Shown: positions 1 to 7,790, numbered from the stretch's first letter. The stretch is 38,580 bases of DNA from Pseudobutyrivibrio sp. OR37 (GCF_900113655.1 NZ_FOQF01000031.1:1-38580), one strand, 5' to 3'. A program made the numbers and translations. The notes: generated from the sequence alone by a model not told the origin.

Positions 1-990
1 TTTGAATCTCTGAAATACTTTTATGAAGATGCCCCTGAATATCATGTTATTGTGGCAGGATCTCTTTTAGGTGTGGCCTTACATGAAGGTATTTCATATC
101 CTGTTGGAAAGGTAACAACATTAAATCTTTATCCACTGAATTTTAGGGAATTTCTATATGCTGTTGGCGAAACAGGCCTAGCTGATGCTCTTAAAACAAA
201 AGATTATACTTTAATAGATAGTTTCTCTGAAAAATATATTTACCATTTAAAAAACTACATGTATGTAGGTGGCATGCCAGAAGCTGTAAACGCTTTTTTA
301 AATAACAGTGATTACTATACCGCTAGAGAGATTCAAAAAGAAATTATACTTCAATATAAAGGCGATTTCGGCAAACACATTTCTGCCAATGAAGTAGTTA
401 GAGTTAATATGGTTTGGGATGGCATCCCAATGCAATTAGCGAAAGAAAATAAAAAGTTTTTCTTTGGACAAATAAAAAAAGGCTCACGTAGTAGTGAATT
501 CGAAAAAGCCATACAGTGGTTAGTTGATAGTGGTCTAGTATATCGTGTTCACAAAGTAAATGAGCCTCATGTTCCTCTTTCTGCATACAAGGAGCTCTCA
601 TTTTTTAAACTATTTTTTTTGGATATTGGTTTGTTAGGTGCTATGAGTGAATTAGATTTACATTCTATTATCGAAGGTAACAGTCTATTTGTGGAATTTA
701 AAGGTGCCCTAACAGAGCAATATGTTTTACAACAAATTATTAGCGATACTGAGTATTCGCCATATTACTATGGGACTGAATCGGCTACTTTTGAGCAAGA
801 CTTTCTTATTCAGAAAGGAATGGATGCTGTCCCAATTGAAGTAAAAGCAGAGACTAATATTCGCTCTCAAAGTTTAAAGGCATATTATGATAAATTCCAC
901 CCTACTACGTCTATCAGATTGTCATTGCTAAATTATAAAGAACAAGATTGGATGGTAAATATTCCACTTTATGCAGTATGTAACATGTAG
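1..990 (+). CDS. AAA-14/DUF4143 family ATPase, 3' part
   Basis: The reading frame is open from base 1, so the gene begins upstream of the window; about 329 C-terminal residues are present. The first 60 residues carry the end of an AAA-14 ATPase domain: a hydrophobic strand ending IVAGS, which looks like sensor 1, followed by the YPVGK and LNLYPLNFREFL segments typical of the family. The rest is a DUF4143 domain. It ends in a nuclease-like pattern (FEQDF, then PIEVKA) that resembles a PD-(D/E)xK core. Proteins of this type are widespread in anaerobes and their function is poorly defined; roles in DNA-related or mobile-element biology are proposed but unproven. The Walker A motif would lie outside the window. 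No operon partner is visible; the next gene is convergent. Confidence 0.85.
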   Translation, partial: FESLKYFYEDAPEYHVIVAGSLLGVALHEGISYPVGKVTTLNLYPLNFREFLYAVGETGLADALKTKDYTLIDSFSEKYIYHLKNYMYVGGMPEAVNAFLNNSDYYTAREIQKEIILQYKGDFGKHISANEVVRVNMVWDGIPMQLAKENKKFFFGQIKKGSRSSEFEKAIQWLVDSGLVYRVHKVNEPHVPLSAYKELSFFKLFFLDIGLLGAMSELDLHSIIEGNSLFVEFKGALTEQYVLQQIISDTEYSPYYYGTESATFEQDFLIQKGMDAVPIEVKAETNIRSQSLKAYYDKFHPTTSIRLSLLNYKEQDWMVNIPLYAVCNM

Positions 991-1103
991 TCCATATAGT
1001 AATATTGCTACTTCCAATCACTATATTTTAGATAGGGAAGCCAGGATTGATGCCAAGGAATTGGCGTGAAAATAGAATTGATTAAATTAGATTATCAAAC
1101 AAA

Positions 1104-1133
1104 AGAGTTCAAATGCCATTACATTTGAACTCT
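1104..1133 (-). terminator. Rho-independent terminator of the Fic gene
   Basis: A perfect 12-bp stem (AGAGTTCAAATG / CATTTGAACTCT) has a 6-nt loop and is followed on the minus strand by TTTGTTT. It lies 17 bases past the Fic stop. The stem also contains GAGTTCAA, the core of the operator upstream of the same gene. Confidence 0.75.
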
Positions 1134-1150
1134 TCTGTTTGAGTTTGAAC

Positions 1151-2218
1151 TTACCAAATAGATTCACTCTTTTGTACATAGAATGACCCTTTTCCTTCAC
1201 CGTGTTTATCTATAAAGCCTTCTTCATTTAGCTTTTTTAACGCATTAAACACCGATGTACGACCTACGCCAGGGCAATTGGCTAAAACATCCGCTGGAGT
1301 AAATTTTCCAATTTTATTTTCTACATACGCCTTAACAACATCATATGAGGAACTTCTTACACCTGTATCATCCATCACACCAACACGCTCCTCAAATTCT
1401 AAATATGATGCAAGTACTACCTGTAACATATATTTTATAAATGGTGTTGGATCATTTTTCTCTTCATGCCAGCCGTAATCAATTTCCTGAAGAACATCAT
1501 AATACACATCTTTTGTCTTTTCAATTTGCTTTTCTATACTGATATATTTTCCAACAGCATATCCATTTTTATAAAGCAACAGCAATGTTAATAATCTACT
1601 CATTCTACCATTACCATCGTTAAATGGATGTATACATAGAAAATCGCAGATAAAGGCAGGTACTAATATCAACGGATCTACAATCTCTAAAGCAGCAGTT
1701 TCTGCATAACTCCTACAAATAGCTTCTATTGCTTTAGGCGTCTCATATGGTGGAACTGGTGTAAATCTGATCACTTCGCTTCCATCTGGTCGCGTTTCCT
1801 TAATATAGTTCTGAGTATTCTTAAAACTGCCACCATATGTAAAACCTGCATGTTTTAGCAAATCTCTGTGCAGCTGTAAAATGTGGTTAGGAGATATATC
1901 TATATATTCATAGCTTTCGTGTATGGTGTTCAAAACATCTCTATAACCAAGAATTTCCTTCTCATCCCTGTTCTTGGGTGTTGTTTTATCGTTTACTAGC
2001 TGTTTAATTCTTGTACTAGTTGTAACTATTCCTTCAATACTATTAGATGCCTCGGTACTTTGAATCCTTGCTATTTCAATTAGACGATCTAATTGCGCTG
2101 GCTTTTGACGAACAAATAAATCCTGCCTTCCCTTACATTCATGAATTTTTGAGCACAAAAGCAAGATGTCATTATCCCACGTTTGCTGGCTCAGTTTTTT
2201 ATAATCAAAATTCCTCAT
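1151..2218 (-). CDS. Fic family protein with C-terminal winged-helix domain
   Basis: Fic enzymes transfer AMP or related groups to protein hydroxyls. The protein has 355 residues. The catalytic motif HPFNDGNGR is at residues 197-205, and an N-terminal SNSIEG at 58-63 fits the inhibitory [S/T]xxxE[G/N] helix of self-inhibited (class II) Fic proteins. The last 50 residues look like a winged helix-turn-helix (PADVLANCPGVGRTSVFNAL then an EGFI wing). A start at 2248 is possible, but the ATG at 2218 has a GCAGGAG ribosome binding site 8 bases upstream and leaves room for a 5' leader after the -10 box, so 2218 is preferred. The gene is monocistronic, with its own terminator and a palindromic operator over its promoter, which suggests autorepression. 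No separate antitoxin gene is seen next to it. Confidence 0.9.
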   Translation of the reverse strand: MRNFDYKKLSQQTWDNDILLLCSKIHECKGRQDLFVRQKPAQLDRLIEIARIQSTEASNSIEGIVTTSTRIKQLVNDKTTPKNRDEKEILGYRDVLNTIHESYEYIDISPNHILQLHRDLLKHAGFTYGGSFKNTQNYIKETRPDGSEVIRFTPVPPYETPKAIEAICRSYAETAALEIVDPLILVPAFICDFLCIHPFNDGNGRMSRLLTLLLLYKNGYAVGKYISIEKQIEKTKDVYYDVLQEIDYGWHEEKNDPTPFIKYMLQVVLASYLEFEERVGVMDDTGVRSSSYDVVKAYVENKIGKFTPADVLANCPGVGRTSVFNALKKLNEEGFIDKHGEGKGSFYVQKSESIW

Positions 2219-2253
2219 AATGAAATCTCCTGCGATTTGTTCATTCACTATAA

Positions 2254-2305
2254 TTTGAGTTCAATTATAGCATAAATTGAACTCAAATAAAACAACTTGA
2301 ACTCA
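2254..2305 (-). promoter_or_regulatory. Fic promoter inside a 13-bp-arm palindromic operator
   Basis: TTTGAGTTCAATT (2254-2266) and AATTGAACTCAAA (2275-2287) are perfect inverted arms with an 8-bp spacer. A third half-site, TTGAACTCA, lies at 2297-2305. On the minus strand an extended -10 (TGCTATAAT; hexamer at 2264-2269) lies inside the palindrome. A bound dimer would therefore cover the promoter. Confidence 0.75.
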
Positions 2306-2339
2306 CATCTATCGATAATAATAAGATGAATTGTCTAAG

Positions 2340-2540
2340 TCATCTTTTGTAATCCGCTGAGACATCTAAAAATGACCGAATCCCTGAGATATAATCATCA
2401 TAAGCTGTTTCTGCATCTTTTCCGTGAAAAACTTTGCAAAGCCCACACATATCGCAATCTGCAATACATGGAAATCTTTGCTTTATATAATCACGCCGTT
2501 CTTGTTCAGTTGAATTTATAATATCTGGAGCTTCTTTCAT
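2340..2540 (-). CDS. Small Cys-rich protein (66 aa), copy 2
   Basis: This 66-residue protein has four clustered cysteines (CIADCDMCGLC), a likely metal or Fe-S site, and a C-terminal DDYISGIRSFLDVSADYK segment. It aligns along its length with the upstream gene: xEERR--IK near the N terminus, the Cys cluster, then YxDYIxGxR and DxxxDY. The two are therefore sister genes. It starts 8 bases after the upstream stop and is the last gene of the HD operon. The function is unknown. Confidence 0.7.
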   Translation of the reverse strand: MKEAPDIINSTEQERRDYIKQRFPCIADCDMCGLCKVFHGKDAETAYDDYISGIRSFLDVSADYKR

Positions 2541-2548
2541 AGATATAC

Positions 2549-2770
2549 CTATTTTATTTGCCTATCATGACGGTATATAGACATATAATCCTTATTAATA
2601 TCACTAATTTCACGTTTTCCATCTATATAGTCCTGGTAAATATCCCAAGGGCTACCGCCACCAAGCCAACAAGAAGAACAGTTTTCACATCCGCCTCCAC
2701 AATCAAGAGATGCTTTTATAATCTCTTCGCGCTCTTCTCGTGTTGTATCTTTAATAAGGATTGATTTCAT
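2549..2770 (-). CDS. Small Cys-rich protein (73 aa), copy 1
   Basis: This 73-residue protein begins with MKSILIKDTTREEREEI and carries CGGGCENCSSC, four cysteines spaced C-x3-C-x2-C-x2-C, followed by YQDYIDGKREISDINKDY. Small proteins of this type recur in Lachnospiraceae. I recall some being labelled as purine biosynthesis proteins, but nothing in the sequence supports that label. It starts 6 bases after the HD gene stop and is followed 8 bases later by its paralog. A metal-binding role is inferred from the cysteines only. Confidence 0.75.
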   Translation of the reverse strand: MKSILIKDTTREEREEIIKASLDCGGGCENCSSCWLGGGSPWDIYQDYIDGKREISDINKDYMSIYRHDRQIK

Positions 2771-2776
2771 AGGCCT

Positions 2777-3370
2777 TTACCCCGCTAACATTTCCTTGTT
2801 AATAGTATCTTCACTAGCTGCCATTGCTTGCAATGTTTTATCTAACAAATCGTTAAGCTCCCAGCCAAGCTGATTTGCTCCACGTTCTATAACCTCTCGT
2901 GAGCATCCTGCAGCAAATCCTTTGCTTTTATATTTCTTCTTAAGAGATTTTAGCTCCATATCTTTAGTACTCTTAGATGGTCGCATTAGGGCTGCCGCCC
3001 AAATAAGTCCTGTCAGCTCATCAGCTGCAAAGAGTACTTTTTCCATTTCTCTTATTGGCTCTACATCTATAGTTTCTCCGCAACCAACAGTAATTCCGTA
3101 TCCGTGTGAACATACTGCATGAATAATATCTTCACTCACACCGCCCTCTTTTAATAATTCTGGAGCTTTCAAACAATGCTCGTCTGGATACAATTCAAAA
3201 TCTATATCATGTAAAAGTCCAACAATTCCCCAATATTCCTTTTCATCTGCATAACCAAGCTCATCTGCATACCATTTCATAACAGCTTCAACGGTCAATG
3301 CGTGTTGAATATGAAAAGAATCTTTATTGTATTTTTTCAGTAAGTCGAAGGCCTCATCTCTTGAAATCAT
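2777..3370 (-). CDS. HD-domain phosphohydrolase-like protein
   Basis: This protein of 197 residues has the HD pattern of metal-dependent phosphohydrolases: an early His in FHIQHAL, then LLHDIDFE with the paired His-Asp, a His in the IHAVCSHGYG segment, and a later Asp in FAADELTGL. Proteins with this layout are common in Firmicutes; their substrate is unknown (nucleotides are plausible). An earlier in-frame start at 3406 is less likely, because the ATG at 3370 has AAGGGGG about 9 bases upstream. It is the first intact gene of a three-gene operon with the two Cys-rich proteins. Its start overlaps the stop of the membrane-protein relic upstream, so it was probably once translationally coupled to it. 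Confidence 0.85.
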   Translation of the reverse strand: MISRDEAFDLLKKYNKDSFHIQHALTVEAVMKWYADELGYADEKEYWGIVGLLHDIDFELYPDEHCLKAPELLKEGGVSEDIIHAVCSHGYGITVGCGETIDVEPIREMEKVLFAADELTGLIWAAALMRPSKSTKDMELKSLKKKYKSKGFAAGCSREVIERGANQLGWELNDLLDKTLQAMAASEDTINKEMLAG

Positions 3371-3557
3371 TTGTATTATCCCCCTTCTCTTCTTTCCTAA
3401 AAGCATACTCTTTTAGTAGGTAAATAGCAATCATAAATGTAAACCAGATAATAGATTTTAAGGCATTGCCTGCGACATCTACATCGATGACAGAAACATG
3501 AAACCAGAAGAATTGGTGTGTAGAGCTTAAAAAAGTAGCAAGGCCACATGGACCTTG
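3354..3557 (-). pseudogene. 3' relic of an unidentified membrane protein
   Basis: A minus-strand frame is open from just after a TAG at 3558-3560 to a TGA at 3354-3356. It encodes about 67 residues with a convincing transmembrane end (LKSIIWFTFMIAIYLLKEYAF, then basic and acidic residues). Its stop overlaps the HD gene start, as in real operons. No usable start codon exists before the membrane segment, and its upstream end runs into the esterase terminator. It is best read as the tail of a gene whose front was lost when the esterase locus came to lie beside it. The parent family is not recognised. Confidence 0.4.
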
Positions 3558-3561
3558 CTAC
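3529..3561 (-). terminator. Terminator of the esterase operon
   Basis: The stem GTAGCAAGG / CCTTGCTAC (3535-3543 / 3553-3561) has a 9-nt loop and a six-T run on the minus strand. It lies 20 bases past the second esterase stop. Confidence 0.85.
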
Positions 3562-3580
3562 TGGATGATGTAAAGAAGAA

Positions 3581-4654
3581 TTATTTGAAGAATACTAAGA
3601 GCGAATTATATAAATCAGCCTGCCAGCTGGCAAACATATGGGCACCGTCTCTTAGCTTTACAAATGCATAATTCTGCCCATCTGTAAATTTGTCAGGAAT
3701 GTCTGATAGTACTTTTTCACAAAAATCTTTATGGTTTTCAAGAGCAAAATCTCCTGCTCCGTTTCCGTTATACCAAAACTTTATTTCATAATCAGCGAAG
3801 TCCTCTGTCATTGCTTTTTCAAAAGCTTCTGGCTTTTGCCATGCCCCGGAATACATTCCAAAGTAAGCAAATAAATCTGCATTATCTGTCATACCAGAAC
3901 GAGCAACTGTCATAGAGCCACGGCTAAGGCCTGCAAATGCTCTGTGGTCTCTTGTAGCTATTAAGTTTTCTTCTGACACATCGTGCCCTGCGTATGTTGC
4001 AAGTTGAGATTCAGCAGTTGGAATAATATTGTTTCTTAACTCCTGACCAAAATATACAGGCCAAATGTTTTGTGCATTGTCTACTTCCCCACCATCTTCA
4101 GCTTTGTCAGCGTATATCATTTCATCATTTAGCTTTTCTGATAAGGCTTTTGCATCATCCTCTGTCATTTCATACCCTTCCATTTCCGAATAGTATGTAG
4201 GACATACAACGATTGTTGGTTCACACATTCCTTCTTTAATCATGTTGTCAAGGATATTACGTGTAGCAGACCATCCCTCTAACCATATAGTTTCCATTGC
4301 TGGATCAGTTTCACCCCTGGTTCCATGCAATAAATATAAAACATTGTACTGACCATTTTCGTCATAACCATATGGCAGATATACTGTCATTGTCTTTGTA
4401 AGAGTCTCATCAACACCTTTTAAGTCATTAATGGCATATGCAGGTGTTTCATACTCAATTGTTATTACTTCACCTTTTTCATCACATTCTTCTTTCAATG
4501 CATCAATGTCGCCATTCTTTTTTGCAAAATCCCACTGATATTCCTGGGCCGCCGTCTGCTGTACCTGTGCCTGTTGTTGCTCTTGTTTTTGGCCGCAGCC
4601 TACAAACATGCTTGCCGCTGCTAATAAACAAACTAACTTACTAAATCTTTTCAT
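3581..4654 (-). CDS. Lipoprotein esterase of the esterase-D/CE1-like fold (second of pair)
   Basis: This 357-residue protein is predicted to be a surface lipoprotein: a signal peptide ends in FVGC with the lipidated Cys at residue 20, followed by a Gln-rich linker. The body is an alpha/beta hydrolase of the esterase-D family. It shows the LLHGTRGE oxyanion region, the nucleophile elbow GLSRGS with Ser244, and a C-terminal DGAHMFASW carrying the catalytic His. This family includes feruloyl and acetyl-xylan esterases that strip side groups from plant xylan, which suits the xylanolytic context; the exact substrate is not certain. The gene starts 6 bases after its paralog, with its AAGGAG site inside the paralog's last codons. 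It carries about 25 residues more in the middle than its partner. Confidence 0.85.
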   Translation of the reverse strand: MKRFSKLVCLLAAASMFVGCGQKQEQQQAQVQQTAAQEYQWDFAKKNGDIDALKEECDEKGEVITIEYETPAYAINDLKGVDETLTKTMTVYLPYGYDENGQYNVLYLLHGTRGETDPAMETIWLEGWSATRNILDNMIKEGMCEPTIVVCPTYYSEMEGYEMTEDDAKALSEKLNDEMIYADKAEDGGEVDNAQNIWPVYFGQELRNNIIPTAESQLATYAGHDVSEENLIATRDHRAFAGLSRGSMTVARSGMTDNADLFAYFGMYSGAWQKPEAFEKAMTEDFADYEIKFWYNGNGAGDFALENHKDFCEKVLSDIPDKFTDGQNYAFVKLRDGAHMFASWQADLYNSLLVFFK

Positions 4655-4660
4655 TTCAAA

Positions 4661-5656
4661 TTACTCCTTAAAAAATACTAGCATGCAGTTGTATAAATCA
4701 ACCACCCAGCTTTGATATGAATGAGAGCCGTCCTTGATATCAACCCATGCAAAATTTTCACCATCTACAAATCTTTCTGGCATAGCCTCAACCACTCCAT
4801 GGCAGAACTCATCGTGCTCATCATGGGCTATATCACCTTTGCCATTTCCGTTGTACCAAAACTTCACCGCATAGTCCTTATACTCATCAGATTCTAAAGC
4901 GTTTTTGAAATCATCTACTTCTGTTTTGGCTCCAGAATACGAACCTACCCAACTAAACATATCTACATTCTTCATTAATGAGCAATGAATGCTAGTCATT
5001 GAGCCCATTGAAAATCCAGCAAATGCTCTGTGGTCGCGAGTTGCTATAAGATTTTCCTCTGACACATCACCATCTGCATAAGTAGAAAACTGAGACTCAA
5101 CAGTAGGGACAACCTGATTTCTTAATTCATCAGCAAACACATATGTTAAATCCTCTGCTCCTTCAGCATTATCTATATCCATTTCTGTAGCGGGATTAAA
5201 TGTTGGTGTTACTACAATGAATGGATCGCAGACTTTGTTTTTAATCATGTTATCAAGTACATTTCTTGTAGTTGGGCCCCAGCGTTCTCCTGCAAGCCAA
5301 TAGATTTCTGATTCACCGCCTCCATGCATCAAATATAAAATGTTATATTCCTTGGCAGGGTCATAGCCATATGGTGTATATACCCACATTTCTTTAGTTA
5401 CAGTTTCTTCTGGATTTACAGGATAATTAGGTGTCTCGTACTCAAGCTTTGTCAGTTCACCCTTTTCATCGCATTCCTGTTTCAGATCATCAATTCCTGT
5501 AGTCTTTTTTACGAAATCCCACTGATACTCTACAGCAGCATCTTTTGCCTGGGCCTGAGCATTTGTGACACTAGCAGTTTCAGTCTGTTTTCCACAGCCA
5601 GTTAATAGGCCACATACAATTAAACCAAGAGATAAAAATACTTTTGTCTTTTTCAT
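4661..5656 (-). CDS. Lipoprotein esterase of the esterase-D/CE1-like fold (first of pair)
   Basis: This 331-residue protein has a lipoprotein signal (LTGC) and the same hydrolase body as the gene that follows it: LMHGGGES, the elbow GFSMGS with Ser216, and DGSHSYQSW with the catalytic His. The segment YQWDFVKK through YETPNYPVN is nearly the same in both, as is a block around EENLIATRDHRAFAG, so the pair arose by tandem duplication. A role as a secreted feruloyl or acetyl esterase on plant cell wall is inferred. Its AAGGAGGG ribosome binding site is buried in a long hairpin, so translation may be regulated. It lies directly downstream of the LytTR regulator and kinase. Confidence 0.85.
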   Translation of the reverse strand: MKKTKVFLSLGLIVCGLLTGCGKQTETASVTNAQAQAKDAAVEYQWDFVKKTTGIDDLKQECDEKGELTKLEYETPNYPVNPEETVTKEMWVYTPYGYDPAKEYNILYLMHGGGESEIYWLAGERWGPTTRNVLDNMIKNKVCDPFIVVTPTFNPATEMDIDNAEGAEDLTYVFADELRNQVVPTVESQFSTYADGDVSEENLIATRDHRAFAGFSMGSMTSIHCSLMKNVDMFSWVGSYSGAKTEVDDFKNALESDEYKDYAVKFWYNGNGKGDIAHDEHDEFCHGVVEAMPERFVDGENFAWVDIKDGSHSYQSWVVDLYNCMLVFFKE

Positions 5657-5663
5657 AATTAAA

Positions 5664-5706
5664 ACCCTCCTTAAAAACTAGTTACATACTAATTTTCAAG
5701 GAGGGT
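5664..5706 (-). promoter_or_regulatory. Hairpin sequestering the esterase ribosome binding site
   Basis: Arms 5664-5681 and 5689-5706 pair over 18 bp with a 7-nt loop. The two positions that mismatch in plus-strand DNA become G-U pairs in minus-strand RNA. The 3' arm contains AAGGAGGG, the ribosome binding site 8-9 bases before the ATG at 5656, and is followed by TTTT. It could act as a translational switch or as a terminator between the regulator and the esterases. Confidence 0.65.
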
Positions 5707-5736
5707 CTTCTCAATATAAGCGTCACCAACTGTTAT

Positions 5737-5754
5737 TAAGTTGCCATAAGTTGC
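5737..5754. promoter_or_regulatory. TAAGTTGC direct repeats, candidate LytTR site
   Basis: TAAGTTGC occurs at 5737-5744 and exactly 10 bp later at 5747-5754, abutting the regulator stop codon. The first seven bases fit the usual LytTR half-site pattern (W-M-M-GTT-N); the last positions do not. A 10-bp period places both on one face of DNA. Confidence 0.35.
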
Positions 5755-6462
5755 TTATCTTTTGTTATGATATGCTGCGAGAGCTTCCATAAATTCTTTT
5801 TTCTTTGGACGACTTACAGTAATATCCTGTCCTGCAACAGTCACTACATTTCCTTTTACAGATTCAACATATGCAAGGTTAACAAGATAGCATTTAGCAC
5901 ACATAAAGAATTCGTTACTGTCAAGTTCGGCAGCGGATTCCTTTAGGGTTCCTCTTATTCTATATGTATCCTTGCTGGTGTGGTAATAAACATTATGTCC
6001 TTGTACTTCCACATAACGAATATCCTCCATCTTTATAGAAACCATCTTATCTTCTACCCTAAGAAGTAATGATGGGCTTTTAGCTCTGTCATCTGTAAGC
6101 TTAATAGCACGAGCTATCTTTGTTTCAAACTTAGTATACTCTAAAGGTTTTACAACGAAATCTGTAGCGGCTACTTCGTACCCTTTGATAGCATACTGAG
6201 CTAAATTGGTTACAAAGATAAGCACTACTTTTTCATCTAGTTCTCGAAGTCTTTTTGCAGCCTGAAGTCCGTTCATTCCAGGCATATCAATATCCATAAA
6301 AACCACATCATAGTTTGATTTATAGTTAGTAAGAAAAGCCTCTGGAATAGAAAACTCGCTAACTACAAAATCTTCTCCAAAGTTTTCTGTATACTTTTTT
6401 AAATAGGATTGTAACTGCTGACGTATATTTGCGTCATCATCCACAATTGCTATGTTCCTCAT
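5755..6462 (-). CDS. LytTR-family response regulator
   Basis: This 235-residue regulator of the AgrA/VirR type has a receiver domain at residues 1-120, with the acidic cluster VDDD at 7-10, phospho-acceptor Asp57 in FMDIDMPG and Lys in VVKPLE. A LytTR DNA-binding domain follows (about 132-232), with the expected RYVEVQGHNVYYHT and CAKCYLVNLAYV segments. It overlaps the upstream kinase gene by 4 bases (ATGA), so the two are co-translated. Its nearest downstream genes are the two lipoprotein esterases, its likeliest targets. Confidence 0.93.
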   Translation of the reverse strand: MRNIAIVDDDANIRQQLQSYLKKYTENFGEDFVVSEFSIPEAFLTNYKSNYDVVFMDIDMPGMNGLQAAKRLRELDEKVVLIFVTNLAQYAIKGYEVAATDFVVKPLEYTKFETKIARAIKLTDDRAKSPSLLLRVEDKMVSIKMEDIRYVEVQGHNVYYHTSKDTYRIRGTLKESAAELDSNEFFMCAKCYLVNLAYVESVKGNVVTVAGQDITVSRPKKKEFMEALAAYHNKR

Positions 6463-7769
6463 TTCTTCTCCTGTTCTAGACTCTCACTTATAGGGAATAT
6501 GATATTTAGCATAAAAATATCTTCTTCAAGCTTTGTATTTATACTACCATCGTATTTTTCAATAACATATTCAAGTCCTGCAAGTTCTGGTCGTTTAACA
6601 ATTATCTGCCCGTTTCGCTCTTTTAAAATATAATCTTTATCCAAGTCCAAAGGATGTTCTATTTGAATAAGCAAAAACCCCTTTTCGGAGTGTACATAAA
6701 TATAGATATATCTTTTTGTATGATTTGCTAACTGTCTGACTGATGATATAGCACTATCAATTAGCCCACTAAAAAGGACATATAAATCCGTTGTCTTAAT
6801 AAAGGAAAGGGCAGCCCCATCAATCATTGGAGTAAATACAATATCATGATCTTTACAGTAATAATTCTTTTCATTGAAAATAATATCAAGAGTAGTATTT
6901 CCTGTCTTAATATCACTATTAAAGGTTCTAAGCACAGCCATAGCATCTTCAGCATGTTTCGTTGGTTCAACGCCCATTGCGATTGCAGCAATTTCGTATT
7001 TTAGGTCATGACACTTTTTTTGTATTGCTTCCATATTGGATTTAGACATTTTATATTGCTGCTCTTTATCTGCAATAAGTCTTTGAGTTATTTCTAGTTC
7101 TTTATCCTTCTCACTTATTTGCACAATGTTGAACTGAATAGCAAGAACCAAAAAGCAAAACATTAGATTCCAGATATACTCAATTAAGGAGCTATATGAA
7201 ACTGTATAATCCGCCCCTGCTACCACAATACCAAGTGACCAGAACTGATTCATTATCAGCACTATCGCCCCTAAAATACTCATTGGGATAGTGGCGTTCT
7301 TTTGCAACTCTGCTCTAATAGCTTTCTTGGCTGTAATATAGTAGGCTATCGAAAATACGATAATATCAATTCCTATAATCAGCGCATAGCCTAAAATGAA
7401 ATAATCCCCTTTAGTCTCACTGAAATGTCCAAATACTCTTGGAAAAAACACTGTGATTATAGAGTTTATTAAGCTTGATATATGCTTTAAGGTATATCCA
7501 ATTGTTCCTAAGAACACAGTTTGTGTCATAGTTGTTTTATAACATAATTTTAAATAGAGGAAAGCAACAAGTATGATTGGAATATGTATAAGCAAGTAAT
7601 TTAGCCCCTCTAATGGAAATAAAAAAATGTATACAAATACTAATGCTAAACAGCAAAATAAGCGAAGAACAAAATAGTTTCTCCGCTCCAAATTTCTAGC
7701 TAAAATTGTACATGGCACTGCTAATTCTATAGTGTTTAGCAGCATTATAATCGTCAAATGAATATTCAT
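6459..7769 (-). CDS. GHKL-type membrane sensor histidine kinase, degenerate ATPase domain
   Basis: This 436-residue protein has an N-terminal half of about six membrane segments (1-215), a short coiled linker (EKDKELEITQRLIADKEQQ), then a dimerisation/phospho-acceptor motif KKCHDLKYEI with His254, as in AgrC-like kinases. The C-terminal GHKL domain is unusual. The N-box, normally LLDNAIEA, reads LIDSAISS, losing the magnesium-binding Asn. The glycine-rich G2 motif is reduced to PELAGLEYV. It may bind ATP poorly or act mainly as a phosphatase or scaffold. A GGGGGAT ribosome binding site precedes the ATG. It follows the small lipoprotein gene and overlaps the regulator gene, so the three probably form one signalling unit. 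Confidence 0.88.
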   Translation of the reverse strand: MNIHLTIIMLLNTIELAVPCTILARNLERRNYFVLRLFCCLALVFVYIFLFPLEGLNYLLIHIPIILVAFLYLKLCYKTTMTQTVFLGTIGYTLKHISSLINSIITVFFPRVFGHFSETKGDYFILGYALIIGIDIIVFSIAYYITAKKAIRAELQKNATIPMSILGAIVLIMNQFWSLGIVVAGADYTVSYSSLIEYIWNLMFCFLVLAIQFNIVQISEKDKELEITQRLIADKEQQYKMSKSNMEAIQKKCHDLKYEIAAIAMGVEPTKHAEDAMAVLRTFNSDIKTGNTTLDIIFNEKNYYCKDHDIVFTPMIDGAALSFIKTTDLYVLFSGLIDSAISSVRQLANHTKRYIYIYVHSEKGFLLIQIEHPLDLDKDYILKERNGQIIVKRPELAGLEYVIEKYDGSINTKLEEDIFMLNIIFPISESLEQEKK

Positions 7770-7790
7770 CTAATCCCCCAAAGTGCATAA

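Noticed and set aside
1041-1075. Short inverted repeat TGCCAA/TTGGCG after the DUF4143 gene
   Set aside because: The stem is only five to six bp with no T run, too weak to call a terminator.
1151-2218. Fic as part of a two-gene toxin-antitoxin pair
   Set aside because: There is no small antitoxin gene on either side, and the inhibitory helix is within the Fic protein itself.
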